Positions 1 through 7,790 of a stretch of 64,000 nt of DNA are shown piece by piece. Below the pieces are notes generated by a model, which was not told the DNA's origin, made no database searches, and worked only from the letters and a program-made list of their open reading frames with translations. Where the stretch lies: NCBI GenBank assembly GCA_001770725.1, contig MERU01000011.1, positions 1 to 64,000 of the forward strand, given 5' to 3'. The number at the start of each line of letters is the position of its first letter. Within the stretch, counting starts at the first letter, position 1. Source of the DNA: Burkholderiales bacterium RIFCSPHIGHO2_01_FULL_63_240 (lineage in GTDB: Bacteria > Pseudomonadota > Gammaproteobacteria > Burkholderiales > Burkholderiaceae_C). A program made the position numbers and the translations under genes.

Positions 1-8
1 ATTTGTGC

Positions 9-350
9 ATGGACATTAAAGTCAAATCTTCAATGGTCGCAGCTGCGCTGGCAGCCGTTGGCGCTTCTGCGTGTTGCGCTGGACCTCTCATCCTTTTGTC
101 GCTCGGCATTGGCGGGGCCTGGATTGGCAACCTGACCGCGCTCGAGCCCTACCGACCCATCTTCGTGGCCTTGGTCGCGGTGTTCATGGTCATGGCTTGG
201 CGACGGCTTTACCGCGAGCCGACGTGCGCTCCCGGAGATGTCTGCGCCATCCCTGAGGTGGCCGCGCGGCAACGAACCATCTTTTGGGTCGTGTTGGCAA
301 TGGTCTGCCTCATGGCGGCATCACCCTGGCTTCTTCCCTTCATCTTTTAA
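9..350 (+). CDS. merT: Mercuric ion transporter MerT
   Basis: Inner-membrane protein that accepts Hg(II) from periplasmic MerP and passes it to the cytoplasm for reduction. The protein has about 113 residues, close to the usual 116. The first helix carries the vicinal cysteine pair (ASACCAGP), followed by the family-typical GAWIGNL and LEPYRPIF stretches and a cytoplasmic loop with a second cysteine pair (PTCAPGDVCAIP). Three hydrophobic helices are visible. I chose the ATG at 9; an in-frame TTG lies two codons upstream. The gene starts at the window edge, so merR and the mer promoter, if present, lie outside. merP follows 10 bases after the stop, indicating one operon. Confidence 0.93.
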   Translation: MDIKVKSSMVAAALAAVGASACCAGPLILLSLGIGGAWIGNLTALEPYRPIFVALVAVFMVMAWRRLYREPTCAPGDVCAIPEVAARQRTIFWVVLAMVCLMAASPWLLPFIF

Positions 351-360
351 GGACACCACC

Positions 361-642
361 ATGCGTTCATATCTTTTGGCCCTCTCGATTTTCCTTTCAA
401 TCAACGCTTTCGCTGGAACGCCAAAGACAGTCACCCTCGACGTAAAGAACATGACTTGTGAGCTTTGTCCCGTGACGGTCAAGAAGGCTTTGGAGAAGAC
501 GCCTGGCGTCGCAAAAGCCCAAATCGACTTCGCGAAGAAGACCGCAACCGTCACCTTTGACCCCGATGTCGCCACCGTGGCGGCTTTGGCCCAGGCCACA
601 ACCAATGCTGGATACCCCTCCACTGCGCGGGAGGTCAAGTGA
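361..642 (+). CDS. merP: Periplasmic mercury-binding protein MerP
   Basis: Small periplasmic Hg(II) scavenger that delivers the ion to MerT. The 93-residue product has a signal peptide ending near NAFAG and one heavy-metal-associated (HMA) domain with the metal motif MTCELC, followed by PVTVKKAL and the usual beta-alpha-beta pattern. The ATG at 361 matches the signal peptide start; the longer reading frame running back into merT is out of register with any family similarity. Its stop codon overlaps the GTG start of the next small gene, so translation is probably coupled. Confidence 0.93.
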   Translation: MRSYLLALSIFLSINAFAGTPKTVTLDVKNMTCELCPVTVKKALEKTPGVAKAQIDFAKKTATVTFDPDVATVAALAQATTNAGYPSTAREVK

Positions 643-860
643 GCAACCCGATTCAAACCGCATCGACCTTGACATGTCCCGAATGCGGCCATGCCATCAA
701 GCTTGAGATGCCGACGGACGCCTGTCAGTTCTTTTACGAATGCGAAGAATGCAAGACCGTGGTGCGCCCACTGCCGGGAGACTGCTGTGTTTTTTGCAGT
801 TATGGAGATGTGAAGTGCCCGCCCATCCAAGCGCAATCGTCCTGCTGCGCTACTAGATAG
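639..860 (+). CDS. Small cysteine-rich GDCCVxC-motif protein of the mer locus
   Basis: A 73-residue protein with many cysteines: a CPECGH pair at the N-terminus, CEECKTVV in the middle, then GDCCVFCSYGDVKCPP and a final CC near the C-terminus. The GDCCVFC string is the signature of a small family often annotated as GDCCVxC domain-containing (seleno)protein and found next to merT/merP. Function is not established; thiol-based mercury handling is an inference from cysteine content and context. The GTG start at 639 overlaps the merP stop. Confidence 0.75.
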   Translation: MSNPIQTASTLTCPECGHAIKLEMPTDACQFFYECEECKTVVRPLPGDCCVFCSYGDVKCPPIQAQSSCCATR

Positions 861-861
861 T

Positions 862-1242
862 CTAGGCTCGCGCCACAGGCATGTCACTAAATTTGGTGGT
901 GTATTGAGGCGTAAGTCTTTCTTGCCTCATCGACCAGTCGCGGTGCGCACCCACGCCGACAGCGCTTCCTACATGGATGGCACCGCGTCCAAACCGATCA
1001 TTGATGGCATCCATTGCGGCCATCAATCTTCCGCGATCCCGTGTTTCAGGCGCACCGAAGTCAAACTCGCCTTGTGAGACGTTGTCCGGCATCAAGTCCA
1101 GCAGCATGACTCCTGCCTTGGAGAGTTTGAATCCCGGTTTGTAAATCTGGGTGACTCCCATTACAGCGGCCTGAACCAGATGCCTCGTGTCCGCCGTCGG
1201 ACGGCGCAGCGGTATTGATCTGATCTCGCAAAGTCGAGCCAC
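862..1242 (-). pseudogene. umuC: 3' remnant of a umuC-type DNA polymerase V gene
   Basis: Only the C-terminal third of a Y-family polymerase V subunit survives, about 115 recognisable residues. Matches to the intact umuC at 20948-22252 include PGFxLxKAGxMLLDLxPDN, the NDRFG stretch and the SMRQERLTPQYTTK tail, which corresponds to GMRQLRRTPCYTTR. The two are clearly homologous but diverged (roughly half the residues identical by eye), so this is not a recent copy. Similarity stops near 1230, about 35 bases before the left end of the IS3-family element. It is probably the 3' end of a umuC destroyed by an insertion or deletion. Confidence 0.85.
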
Positions 1243-1294
1243 TCAAAACGATAGTTTTCCGGCACATTGGCCCTAGTAGGGGCCACCGGAGGAC

Positions 1295-1576
1295 ATGATG
1301 AGGAAGAGTCGGTTTTCGGTTGAACAGATCGTTGCTGCTATCAAGCAGACGGAGATGGGGATGCCCGTGGCGGACCTGTGCCGCAAGCTGGGGGTCAGTG
1401 AACCCACGTACTACCGCTGGAAGAAGATGTACGGCAGTCTGGAGCCTGACCAGGTGCGGGAGCTCAAGCAGTTGCAGGAAGAGAACACCAGGCTCAAAAA
1501 GCTGGTGGCAGACCTCAGCTTGGACAAAGCCATCTTGCAGGACGTGGCTGCAAAAAAATGGGGCGGCCCGCGCTGA
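1295..1576 (+). CDS. IS3-family transposase OrfA
   Basis: A 93-residue helix-turn-helix protein that binds the ends of the element. It has the HTH_Tnp_1 pattern (FSVEQIVAAIKQ, then CRKLGVSEPTYYRWKK) followed by a leucine-zipper-like coiled coil (LKQLQEENTRLKKLVADL). It overlaps orfB in the -1 frame. A run of seven A residues at 1552-1558 lies in the overlap and is a plausible slippage site for making the fused OrfAB transposase, as known for IS3 elements. Confidence 0.93.
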   Translation: MMRKSRFSVEQIVAAIKQTEMGMPVADLCRKLGVSEPTYYRWKKMYGSLEPDQVRELKQLQEENTRLKKLVADLSLDKAILQDVAAKKWGGPR

Positions 1577-2397
1577 GGAAGCAGGCCCTGGCTTATGTCA
1601 TGGGCCATTACTGCATCAGTCAGCGTCGGGCCTGCAAGCTGGTCCAGATGTCGCGCAGCACTTTGTACTACCTACCCGTGCGTGACCCCAGGCCTGAGCT
1701 GCGTCGCCGAATGAAAGAGCTCGCGCAGACGAGGATTCGATACGGCTACAGACGATTGCATGTGCTGCTCAAGCGAGAAGGCTGGCAACTGGGGCGCAAG
1801 CAGTGCTACCGCATCTACCGAGAGGAAGAACTGCAGCTGCGCTCCAAGCTGCCCAAGCGTCGCAAGATGGTCGTGCAACGACGTCAAAGGTTTGCAGCCA
1901 CGCGTCCTGGTGAAGTTTGGTCAATGGATTTTGTGGCCGATCAGTTCGGCAATGGGGGTAAGTTCAGAATCTTGACGGTGGTCGATATCTTCACCCGACA
2001 AGCCCTGGCGGTCGATGCGGGCCATCGCCTCAGAGGAGAACATGTGGTGGAGATCCTCAATCGACTGGTCAGGCTGCATGGCCCGCCCAAAGTGGTCTTC
2101 GTCGATAACGGCAGCGAGTTCACAGGCCGACTGATGGACATGTGGGCCTACCACCATGGAGTTCGACTGGACTTCAGCAGGCCTGGCAAGCCGACAGACA
2201 ACAGCTTCGTCGAAACCTTCAACGGAACCTTGCGGGACGAATGCCTGAACTTGAATTGGTTCGCTTCTTTGACCGAGGCGCAGCGGCTTCTGGAGGCCTG
2301 GCGTAGGGACTACAACGAGAGTCGACCTCACAGTGCTCTCGAATACCTGACGCCGGCTGAATACGCCCGTAAGATCAAGGAGTTGGAGCCTGCCTAG
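1558..2397 (+). CDS. IS3-family transposase OrfB (DDE integrase core)
   Basis: Catalytic half of the transposase, 279 residues. An N-terminal HTH_21 region (RRRMKELAQTRIRYGYRRLHVLLKREG) is followed by an rve integrase core. The DDE triad is visible: first D in VWSMDFVAD, second D in VFVDNGSEF, and E in SFVETFNGTLRDECL. The conserved tail RRDYNESRPHSALEYLTPAEY is intact, so the enzyme may be active. The ATG at 1558 lies at the end of the A-run; in IS3 elements the product is normally made as an OrfAB fusion by -1 frameshifting. Confidence 0.94.
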   Translation: MGRPALRKQALAYVMGHYCISQRRACKLVQMSRSTLYYLPVRDPRPELRRRMKELAQTRIRYGYRRLHVLLKREGWQLGRKQCYRIYREEELQLRSKLPKRRKMVVQRRQRFAATRPGEVWSMDFVADQFGNGGKFRILTVVDIFTRQALAVDAGHRLRGEHVVEILNRLVRLHGPPKVVFVDNGSEFTGRLMDMWAYHHGVRLDFSRPGKPTDNSFVETFNGTLRDECLNLNWFASLTEAQRLLEAWRRDYNESRPHSALEYLTPAEYARKIKELEPA

Positions 2398-2411
2398 TGG
2401 CTCCTTGTCCA

Positions 2412-2769
2412 GCCTGGACTATCGTTCGGACTGGCTCGGCAAATGGGATCGGATCAGGTCTGGTGTCAGCCAGAGCTCGTGCTCCGGACAGGTCTGATTC
2501 TGGTGCAGGGCTCACGGACCCGCCATCCGCAGTGTTATCACACAGCCTCGCTGCAGAACTGTCGCTCACCAGGCATGGACAGCTTTAGGCTGAGAGCAGC
2601 CGGTTACCGCTCGTCGCCCCAATCGCGATACGAGTGCTGGCTCAGATGCCGATCAGCGGACATTCACCAAAGTTGGCGATCGACCCTCAAGAGACATCCG
2701 CTTTCGTGATCTGGTTGCCGCGAAGCTGCCTGTCGGCAAGCTACGCAGCAATGATGATTGCCAACGGCG
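2412..2769. other. Intergenic stretch without recognisable gene
   Basis: About 360 bases between the IS right end and the 3' end of the large minus-strand nuclease-like gene. Reading frames here are short and have no recognisable protein features. I see no RNA gene, strong terminator or further transposon end. Confidence 0.5.
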
Positions 2770-5700
2770 TCAGGAAGATGAGTTGTTGGCGCTGGGGCCC
2801 ATGCGTCCGTTCCTTCGGGCACGCCGTGCGGCAATTGCCTTGATCACCGGAGCGTTCACCACACCATCAGGAATGAACGGATCCTCTTCGTCGTCCAGCG
2901 CGACGATGTCATGATCATTTTCGCCGATCTGCCAGGCCGGGCGGATGTGCAAGTGGCGCTTGAGGAGTGCAAGCTTGAACTCGATCTCAGGCACGCTTTG
3001 GCTGCTGGGTGGCAGTTGCGCGGGCATCAGAAAGAAGGCGCCGAACTTCTTGAATGCCTTCAGAAAGTTCGTCAGATTCTCCGACGTTGCCGGCGTCATC
3101 CGATTGATCCGCGAGATCATGCTGAGTGTGTCGCCGGATCTAAAGTCTGTCGTGACGTGGTCAATGTTGGGCCCAACGATCACGCCATAGTGGTGGGGGT
3201 TGCTGTTGTAGATGCCGGTAACGATCGTGACGCGCAGAGCGTCCTCGGCGTCCTCTCGGCCCCATCGGTTGTGCCAGCCACTGAAGATCCTCTTGCCCGC
3301 TTCCAAGTCTCTGAACATAAGCCCCATGAACGGCGGCTGGTGGTCGTCCCACCCGTAGCAGGTACCACCCCAGCGGGCCTTGTCCCAGTTCGGGATGTCG
3401 ATGGGTGAGATCACCTTGCGCTGCGTATGCTTGCGCTGGGAGGTGTCCATCAGCGCTTCTGGGGGAGGGCCTTCACCGAGCTTGATCGGCTCCATGGGAA
3501 TGTCGCGTTTGGTGGCAGGTCGGTCGGGCCGCCAGTGCCGGTCACGCAGGCAGTCGTAGTGCTTGTCGTTGACGCCGACCAGGTCGGACAGGCGGACCTT
3601 GGCATCGCTGCCGAACAGGCTCTGTCCGATGACGACCAGGTTGCCCAGCAACGCGGCTCTCGCCAGCCCTCGCTCCTCTCCGGCGACCCTCTTCATCCAG
3701 GCTTCGACGTCACGGATGATGAACTGACGCGCTGCAATGGCCAGCGTGGCTTCGCACAGGAAGTCGGTGAACTGCGTCAGCGCTTCCTTGTCTTGGAAGT
3801 CGATGCTCTCGCCGGTGACTATCTCGGCATGAACACCTGCCACGTTGTCCAACCAGGAAAACGACGGCCCCGTACCCTGCTCCTTCGCTTTGCGCACACG
3901 GATCACCGTCCTCTCGGCGTGAGGGAGGATGTCCTCTTCATCGCTGGTCGCCATGAAAGCTTCCATGGCACCAAGCAAGGACTCGGCGACGCCGATCGAC
4001 GCGACATCGTTAGGGCAGTCGACTACGAACTCGGCCCCCAGGATGATCGATCGAACCAGCGCGCGCGGCCCCTCGTTTAGCGACGGTTCACTCGGAAGAT
4101 CTTCGCGGGCGGGCTGATCTTGCCAGCGCTCAAAGAAATCGAGCATGTCCGTCGGGCTCTTGGGCGACTCGGCGAAGCTCTCTTCATTGACACGCTTTTC
4201 ATGACCCAGCGCATACAGGACGGCCAAGCGCGGCATTTCGAGATCGAGCCGCGCGAGGGCGTCCGGCAACTGCTCGATCGCCGAAATCCGAGAGAAGGGG
4301 ACGTTCAAGAAATGGATGCTCAGCACGGCCTGCAACAGCATCCCTTCTTGCTCCGACTGGACCTCTCCGCGCCCGGTCGACGTGAGCAGCCCCTCGCAGA
4401 ACCGGGTCCAAACGATCGCCTGAAGAATCTGGGGAACTCGTCCCAGCTGCATTTCGATCCAAGTTAGACGCCTCAAGCAATGATGCGCGATGCTGGACAT
4501 TTCCCCTTCCGTCAAGAACATGCGAAAGGCTCGCTCGATCGCTACAACGAGCTTATTGCGAGCGGCCCATAGCAGCCCCGCGCTCTCGTAGGCGTAGCTG
4601 CTCTCCAGCAGCGTGAGGATCAGCTGGCGCTGATACTCTTCCTTGACGAACAACTCTTCGGCCCGCCCCAGCCACCGGATGGCTTCGTAGGGCTTTTCAT
4701 TTCGCAACTTCTGCCGCCCTCGCGACCTGAACGACTCTCCAGCCTCACCATCGCTCACACGCTGTCGTTGCACGTCCACGACTAGCTCATAGAGGCTGTC
4801 GAACTCCGGGGTATCGAACAGATCGCTCATCTCGTGGACCATCCCGGACAGCGATTCGAAAGGAAACTGGCCCAAGGGTTTTGAGGCCTCAGTGATCTCC
4901 TTCAGATCTGCCCACGCTGCCGAGAGGCCCTGCGGGCGCCCTTCGTACATCGCGTCGGTCAGGCTCACGAACGTCCTCAGCATTCTCGCGAACAAGGCGT
5001 TGTTGGGCCGGGCCTCATCGGCCTCCAGCGTCTTCAGACGAGCGACGAGCGCTCGGCGTCGGTCACCGGCGCGGCTTCGATCAGCCGCTACGAGGTTTCG
5101 ACGCTCAAGGGTTATCAGCAGCTGGTTCAGGTTGAGTAGCCGCTCTTGATCTTCCGCCTCGGCGGAACTTGTCGCATGCCGCTCGACTTCGTCGTAGTGG
5201 GTCAGGAACTCGCCGAAATCCTCAAACCACCAATGGGCGGTCCAAGCGCGCTGATAGGCGACGCGCAGCAGTTGGCTGGGAATCGCCAACTCGCGCGCAA
5301 AGCGGTCGGCCATGGCGAAGCGACCCTCGATCTCAACACGCGGCTTGTCCAGACCGCGCGCGAGTTTGGCTGCACGAACACAGTCTTCGACCAGTTGGTA
5401 CCGTGCGCCTACGTAGCGACCCGGGTCTGCAATCTGCGCATCGAGCTCCTCCAGGTTCGCTTTGCGCCGGGTGTCTTCGGGCCCGAGCCGCACGCTGTCT
5501 CGACGGGATGCAGCCTCGATCTGGAGCGCCGATATGGCGAGGTCGAGATGGCCATTTCTGTATACGCGGTCAGTGAGCCAGTTCCTGTCCATGATGTGGA
5601 CCGGGACTCCCGCTGTCTTGGTCAGCGCGTCCTCCGTACTGGCTCGCAGCTTGTCGCTGACCAGTTGGTTCGTGAAGAAATAGATTCGCTTGTAGTCGCG

Positions 5701-6123
5701 CTTCGTTGAGAGAACGCTTTCCACGTCGGCCTCTAGCTTGGGCTTCCACTTCTTCTTGGCACTGAATGCGAACGCCCAGCGCTCCGCCCCGCCCGCCGGT
5801 TCTCCGAACCACCAGCGTTCGGAGATCTCTTTCGCGACCGGATAGTTTTCCGAGTCGACCTTGCTGTCGCCGCCGCCAGTGGGGCCGGTCTGAATCCGTA
5901 GGTTCGGGCAAATCTCTTTCTCGGCAATCAGCCGGCAGAAGTGCTCGAACTGATACTCCTCCTTGCGCGCGGTCAGCGTATCAAGGTGGTGATCGAATAC
6001 CGGCCGCGCCAATACAGGCTCCGATTGGACAACTGAGTCGGAGAACAGATCAGGGTGTCGGGCCCTCATCAGGTCGCGAGGGCTGGGCGCTTGCTGCGCG
6101 GTTTCCGGTGCGGCGTTGTTCAC
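2770..6123 (-). CDS. Large nuclease-like protein with helical-repeat body, candidate defence gene
   Basis: A 1117-residue protein I cannot name. The N-terminal ~200 residues resemble an Mrr-type PD-(D/E)xK endonuclease: a helix with E60, then GPTGGGDSKVD (residues 80-90, acidic residues D86/D90), a strand ending in AFSAKKKW (K123-K125), and RDYKRIYFFTNQ. Residues ~210-750 are almost all helical and look like TPR-like repeats (for example QKLRNEKPYEAIRWLGRAEEL). The C-terminus has a distinct segment with RWGGTCYGWDD and HYGVIVGPN. No Walker A/P-loop is visible, so it is not an obvious STAND ATPase. It is monocistronic, between an IS element and an ion exchanger. Anti-phage function is an inference from architecture. 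Confidence 0.7.
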   Translation of the reverse strand: MNNAAPETAQQAPSPRDLMRARHPDLFSDSVVQSEPVLARPVFDHHLDTLTARKEEYQFEHFCRLIAEKEICPNLRIQTGPTGGGDSKVDSENYPVAKEISERWWFGEPAGGAERWAFAFSAKKKWKPKLEADVESVLSTKRDYKRIYFFTNQLVSDKLRASTEDALTKTAGVPVHIMDRNWLTDRVYRNGHLDLAISALQIEAASRRDSVRLGPEDTRRKANLEELDAQIADPGRYVGARYQLVEDCVRAAKLARGLDKPRVEIEGRFAMADRFARELAIPSQLLRVAYQRAWTAHWWFEDFGEFLTHYDEVERHATSSAEAEDQERLLNLNQLLITLERRNLVAADRSRAGDRRRALVARLKTLEADEARPNNALFARMLRTFVSLTDAMYEGRPQGLSAAWADLKEITEASKPLGQFPFESLSGMVHEMSDLFDTPEFDSLYELVVDVQRQRVSDGEAGESFRSRGRQKLRNEKPYEAIRWLGRAEELFVKEEYQRQLILTLLESSYAYESAGLLWAARNKLVVAIERAFRMFLTEGEMSSIAHHCLRRLTWIEMQLGRVPQILQAIVWTRFCEGLLTSTGRGEVQSEQEGMLLQAVLSIHFLNVPFSRISAIEQLPDALARLDLEMPRLAVLYALGHEKRVNEESFAESPKSPTDMLDFFERWQDQPAREDLPSEPSLNEGPRALVRSIILGAEFVVDCPNDVASIGVAESLLGAMEAFMATSDEEDILPHAERTVIRVRKAKEQGTGPSFSWLDNVAGVHAEIVTGESIDFQDKEALTQFTDFLCEATLAIAARQFIIRDVEAWMKRVAGEERGLARAALLGNLVVIGQSLFGSDAKVRLSDLVGVNDKHYDCLRDRHWRPDRPATKRDIPMEPIKLGEGPPPEALMDTSQRKHTQRKVISPIDIPNWDKARWGGTCYGWDDHQPPFMGLMFRDLEAGKRIFSGWHNRWGREDAEDALRVTIVTGIYNSNPHHYGVIVGPNIDHVTTDFRSGDTLSMISRINRMTPATSENLTNFLKAFKKFGAFFLMPAQLPPSSQSVPEIEFKLALLKRHLHIRPAWQIGENDHDIVALDDEEDPFIPDGVVNAPVIKAIAARRARRNGRMGPSANNSSS

Positions 6124-6549
6124 ACTGTCGTCCTAATGCTTCATGTCCATCCGGCGAAGCGGTGGGGTGTCCATTGCAGCATTGTCCATGCCGCGATGGC
6201 AGCGCGGGTGTCGACTGCTATCGAACCTCGGCGAAGCAGACGTTCATCACGGGCCGCTTCTGGCCGCGTGCGGGTGCCCCATCGGCCAACTTCCTCGCCC
6301 GAGAGCAGTCGCTTAGGGGCACGTCCTGACCGGCCGGTTTGGTACGAGCAATTCGGAAAGCTGGCGGGCTCCACCCGGCCAAGATTCGTCATTGAACGGC
6401 TTGCTGCAGATGTCCGGTTTGCTGACTATCACCCCAGAATGAGAGTCAGAGCCCGGCTACAACAGTCACAGCTCTTAGGTCCACGTCGGGACTAATGCAG
6501 ATGCGGATTGTGGATGAATGCCCCCGCCTCGACTATGCTGAGGTCAATC
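6124..6549. other. Intergenic stretch without recognisable gene
   Basis: About 425 bases upstream of both the minus-strand nuclease-like gene and the plus-strand exchanger gene, so promoters for both should lie here. I could not fix convincing -35/-10 pairs. Short reading frames show no recognisable protein features. Confidence 0.5.
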
Positions 6550-7554
6550 ATGACCAGTTCGGCACTTGTTTGGATCGAGTTCATTGCCTGCATGGCGTTG
6601 ATCGGCGTGGCAGGCTCACGCTTGATTCGCTACGGGGACGCGATCGCGGAATTGGCCGGACTGTCCCGCAGTTGGGTCGGGCTGATCCTGGTCGCCACAG
6701 TCACCTCCTTGCCCGAGCTGGTCACGGGTTTGAGCGCCGTCACCGTCGCGCAGGCCCCCGACATCGCCGTGGGCGACGCGCTGGGCAGCGCCGTGTTCAA
6801 CCTCACCATTCTGGCGTTTGTCGATGTGTTCTACCGCAAAGAGTCGGTCTACGCCATTGCCAGCCGTGGGCATGTGCTGTCAGCCAGTTTGGGCGTCATG
6901 TTGTTGACGGCCGCGGCCTTGATCCTGACGTTGAGCACGCAAAAGAGCATGCCGAGCCTGGGACACATCAGTGTGGGCAGCGTGGTGTTGATGGGCCTGT
7001 ACACCTTGGCCATGCGGCTCATCTATGTGAATGAGCAGCGTCACCATCAAGCCGCCGCCGCGACAGCGAGCAGCCTGAGCCTCAAGTCAGCCCTCATGGG
7101 CTACGCAATGGCAGCGGTGGTGATCGTCGGCAGCGGCATCTGGCTGCCGCTGCTGGGGGTGGAATTGGCGCGCATCATGGGGTGGTCCAACTCGTTCGTA
7201 GGCACCTTGTTCGTGGCCATGGCCACGTCCGTGCCTGAAGTGGCCACCACGGTGGCAGCATTGAGGATCGGCGCGGTGGACCTGGCGATCGGCAACCTGC
7301 TGGGCAGCAATCTGTTTGACGTGCTCATCCTGGCGGTCGATGATGTGGCCTACCGGGCGGGGCCGCTTTACGAGCTGGTCTCGCCGCTCCACACCGTGTC
7401 GGCCTTGACGGCGGCCACGATGAGTGGGGCGGTCGTGGTGGCCTTGGTCTTTCGACCTGCGTCGCGTGTCCTGCGTCTGGGCAGTTGGGCCAGCGTTGTG
7501 CTGCTGACGCTGTATTTGCTGAACGCGTTTGTGCAGTTCTGGCATGGCCGCTGA
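6550..7554 (+). CDS. CaCA-family sodium/calcium exchanger-like membrane protein
   Basis: Predicted inner-membrane cation/Ca2+ antiporter of about 334 residues with some ten hydrophobic segments. Both hallmark alpha-repeats are present: VGLILVATVTSLPELVTGLSA followed by GDALGSAVFNL in the first half, and VGTLFVAMATSVPEVATTV followed by GNLLGSNLFDV in the second. The inverted duplication carries the conserved acidic residues of the TSLPE/TSVPE motifs. I chose the ATG at 6550, which begins directly at the first helix; an in-frame ATG at 6508 would add 14 residues. The promoter of the next transcription unit lies across its stop codon. Confidence 0.85.
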   Translation: MTSSALVWIEFIACMALIGVAGSRLIRYGDAIAELAGLSRSWVGLILVATVTSLPELVTGLSAVTVAQAPDIAVGDALGSAVFNLTILAFVDVFYRKESVYAIASRGHVLSASLGVMLLTAAALILTLSTQKSMPSLGHISVGSVVLMGLYTLAMRLIYVNEQRHHQAAAATASSLSLKSALMGYAMAAVVIVGSGIWLPLLGVELARIMGWSNSFVGTLFVAMATSVPEVATTVAALRIGAVDLAIGNLLGSNLFDVLILAVDDVAYRAGPLYELVSPLHTVSALTAATMSGAVVVALVFRPASRVLRLGSWASVVLLTLYLLNAFVQFWHGR

Positions 7555-7580
7555 CAGGCGCAAACAGCACCGCCTATAAT
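7551..7580 (+). promoter_or_regulatory. Sigma70-type promoter of the leader ORF-sulP-usp unit
   Basis: CTGACA at 7551-7556 and a consensus TATAAT at 7575-7580, separated by 18 bases. The predicted transcription start falls about 7 bases downstream, that is at or next to the ATG at 7587 of a short upstream reading frame. Confidence 0.65.
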
Positions 7581-7586
7581 TTCTGC

Positions 7587-7682
7587 ATGCTCTTGCCCAG
7601 CCCACACGCGCAGACTGCACTGGAGTGCACCCCGGTGGGGCAACTGGCGCGCGGCTATTTCTTCTCGGTCACACCGCCCTGA
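7587..7682 (+). CDS. Short, probably leaderless, upstream ORF (31-aa leader peptide) before sulP
   Basis: A 31-codon frame starting MLLPSPHAQ and ending GYFFSVTPP followed directly by TGA. Its ATG lies at the predicted transcription start, so it would be translated without a 5' untranslated region. The aromatic run and the Pro-Pro-stop ending are features known to slow ribosomes in arrest peptides. The stop codon lies in the loop of a hairpin formed by 7674-7678 and 7686-7690, and a second hairpin follows at 7695-7713. A cis-regulatory leader for the sulfate-type transporter downstream is an inference; conservation of the C-terminus in relatives would be the key test. Confidence 0.5.
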   Translation: MLLPSPHAQTALECTPVGQLARGYFFSVTPP

Positions 7683-7713
7683 GTCGGCGGGCCCGGCATG
7701 CGGGATGCATGCC
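7674..7713 (+). promoter_or_regulatory. Two hairpins at the leader ORF stop, upstream of sulP
   Basis: Hairpin one pairs CCGCC (7674-7678) with GGCGG (7686-7690), with the leader stop codon in the loop. Hairpin two pairs GGCATGC (7695-7701) with GCATGCC (7707-7713), loop GGGAT. There is no following T-run, so intrinsic termination is not obvious. A stalled or terminating ribosome at the stop would melt hairpin one. Confidence 0.45.
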
Positions 7714-7790
7714 GACGCCGAGCACCTTTCCTCTGAGTTTTCAGCCTGGCCGCATGCTGCGCCCCGGCACGTTTCCCTATTGATTCCCTT

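Larger units (their letters stand above)
1268..2411 (+). mobile_element. IS3-family insertion sequence
   Basis: A complete-looking insertion sequence of about 1.15 kb holding overlapping orfA and orfB of IS3-family type. Imperfect terminal inverted repeats can be read: the left end begins TGGCCC and contains AGGGGCCACC; the reverse complement of the right end begins TGGACA and contains AGGAGCCACT. I see no obvious target duplication next to these ends (acat on the left, gcct on the right), so ends or flanks may have rearranged. It sits beside the broken umuC. Confidence 0.8.
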
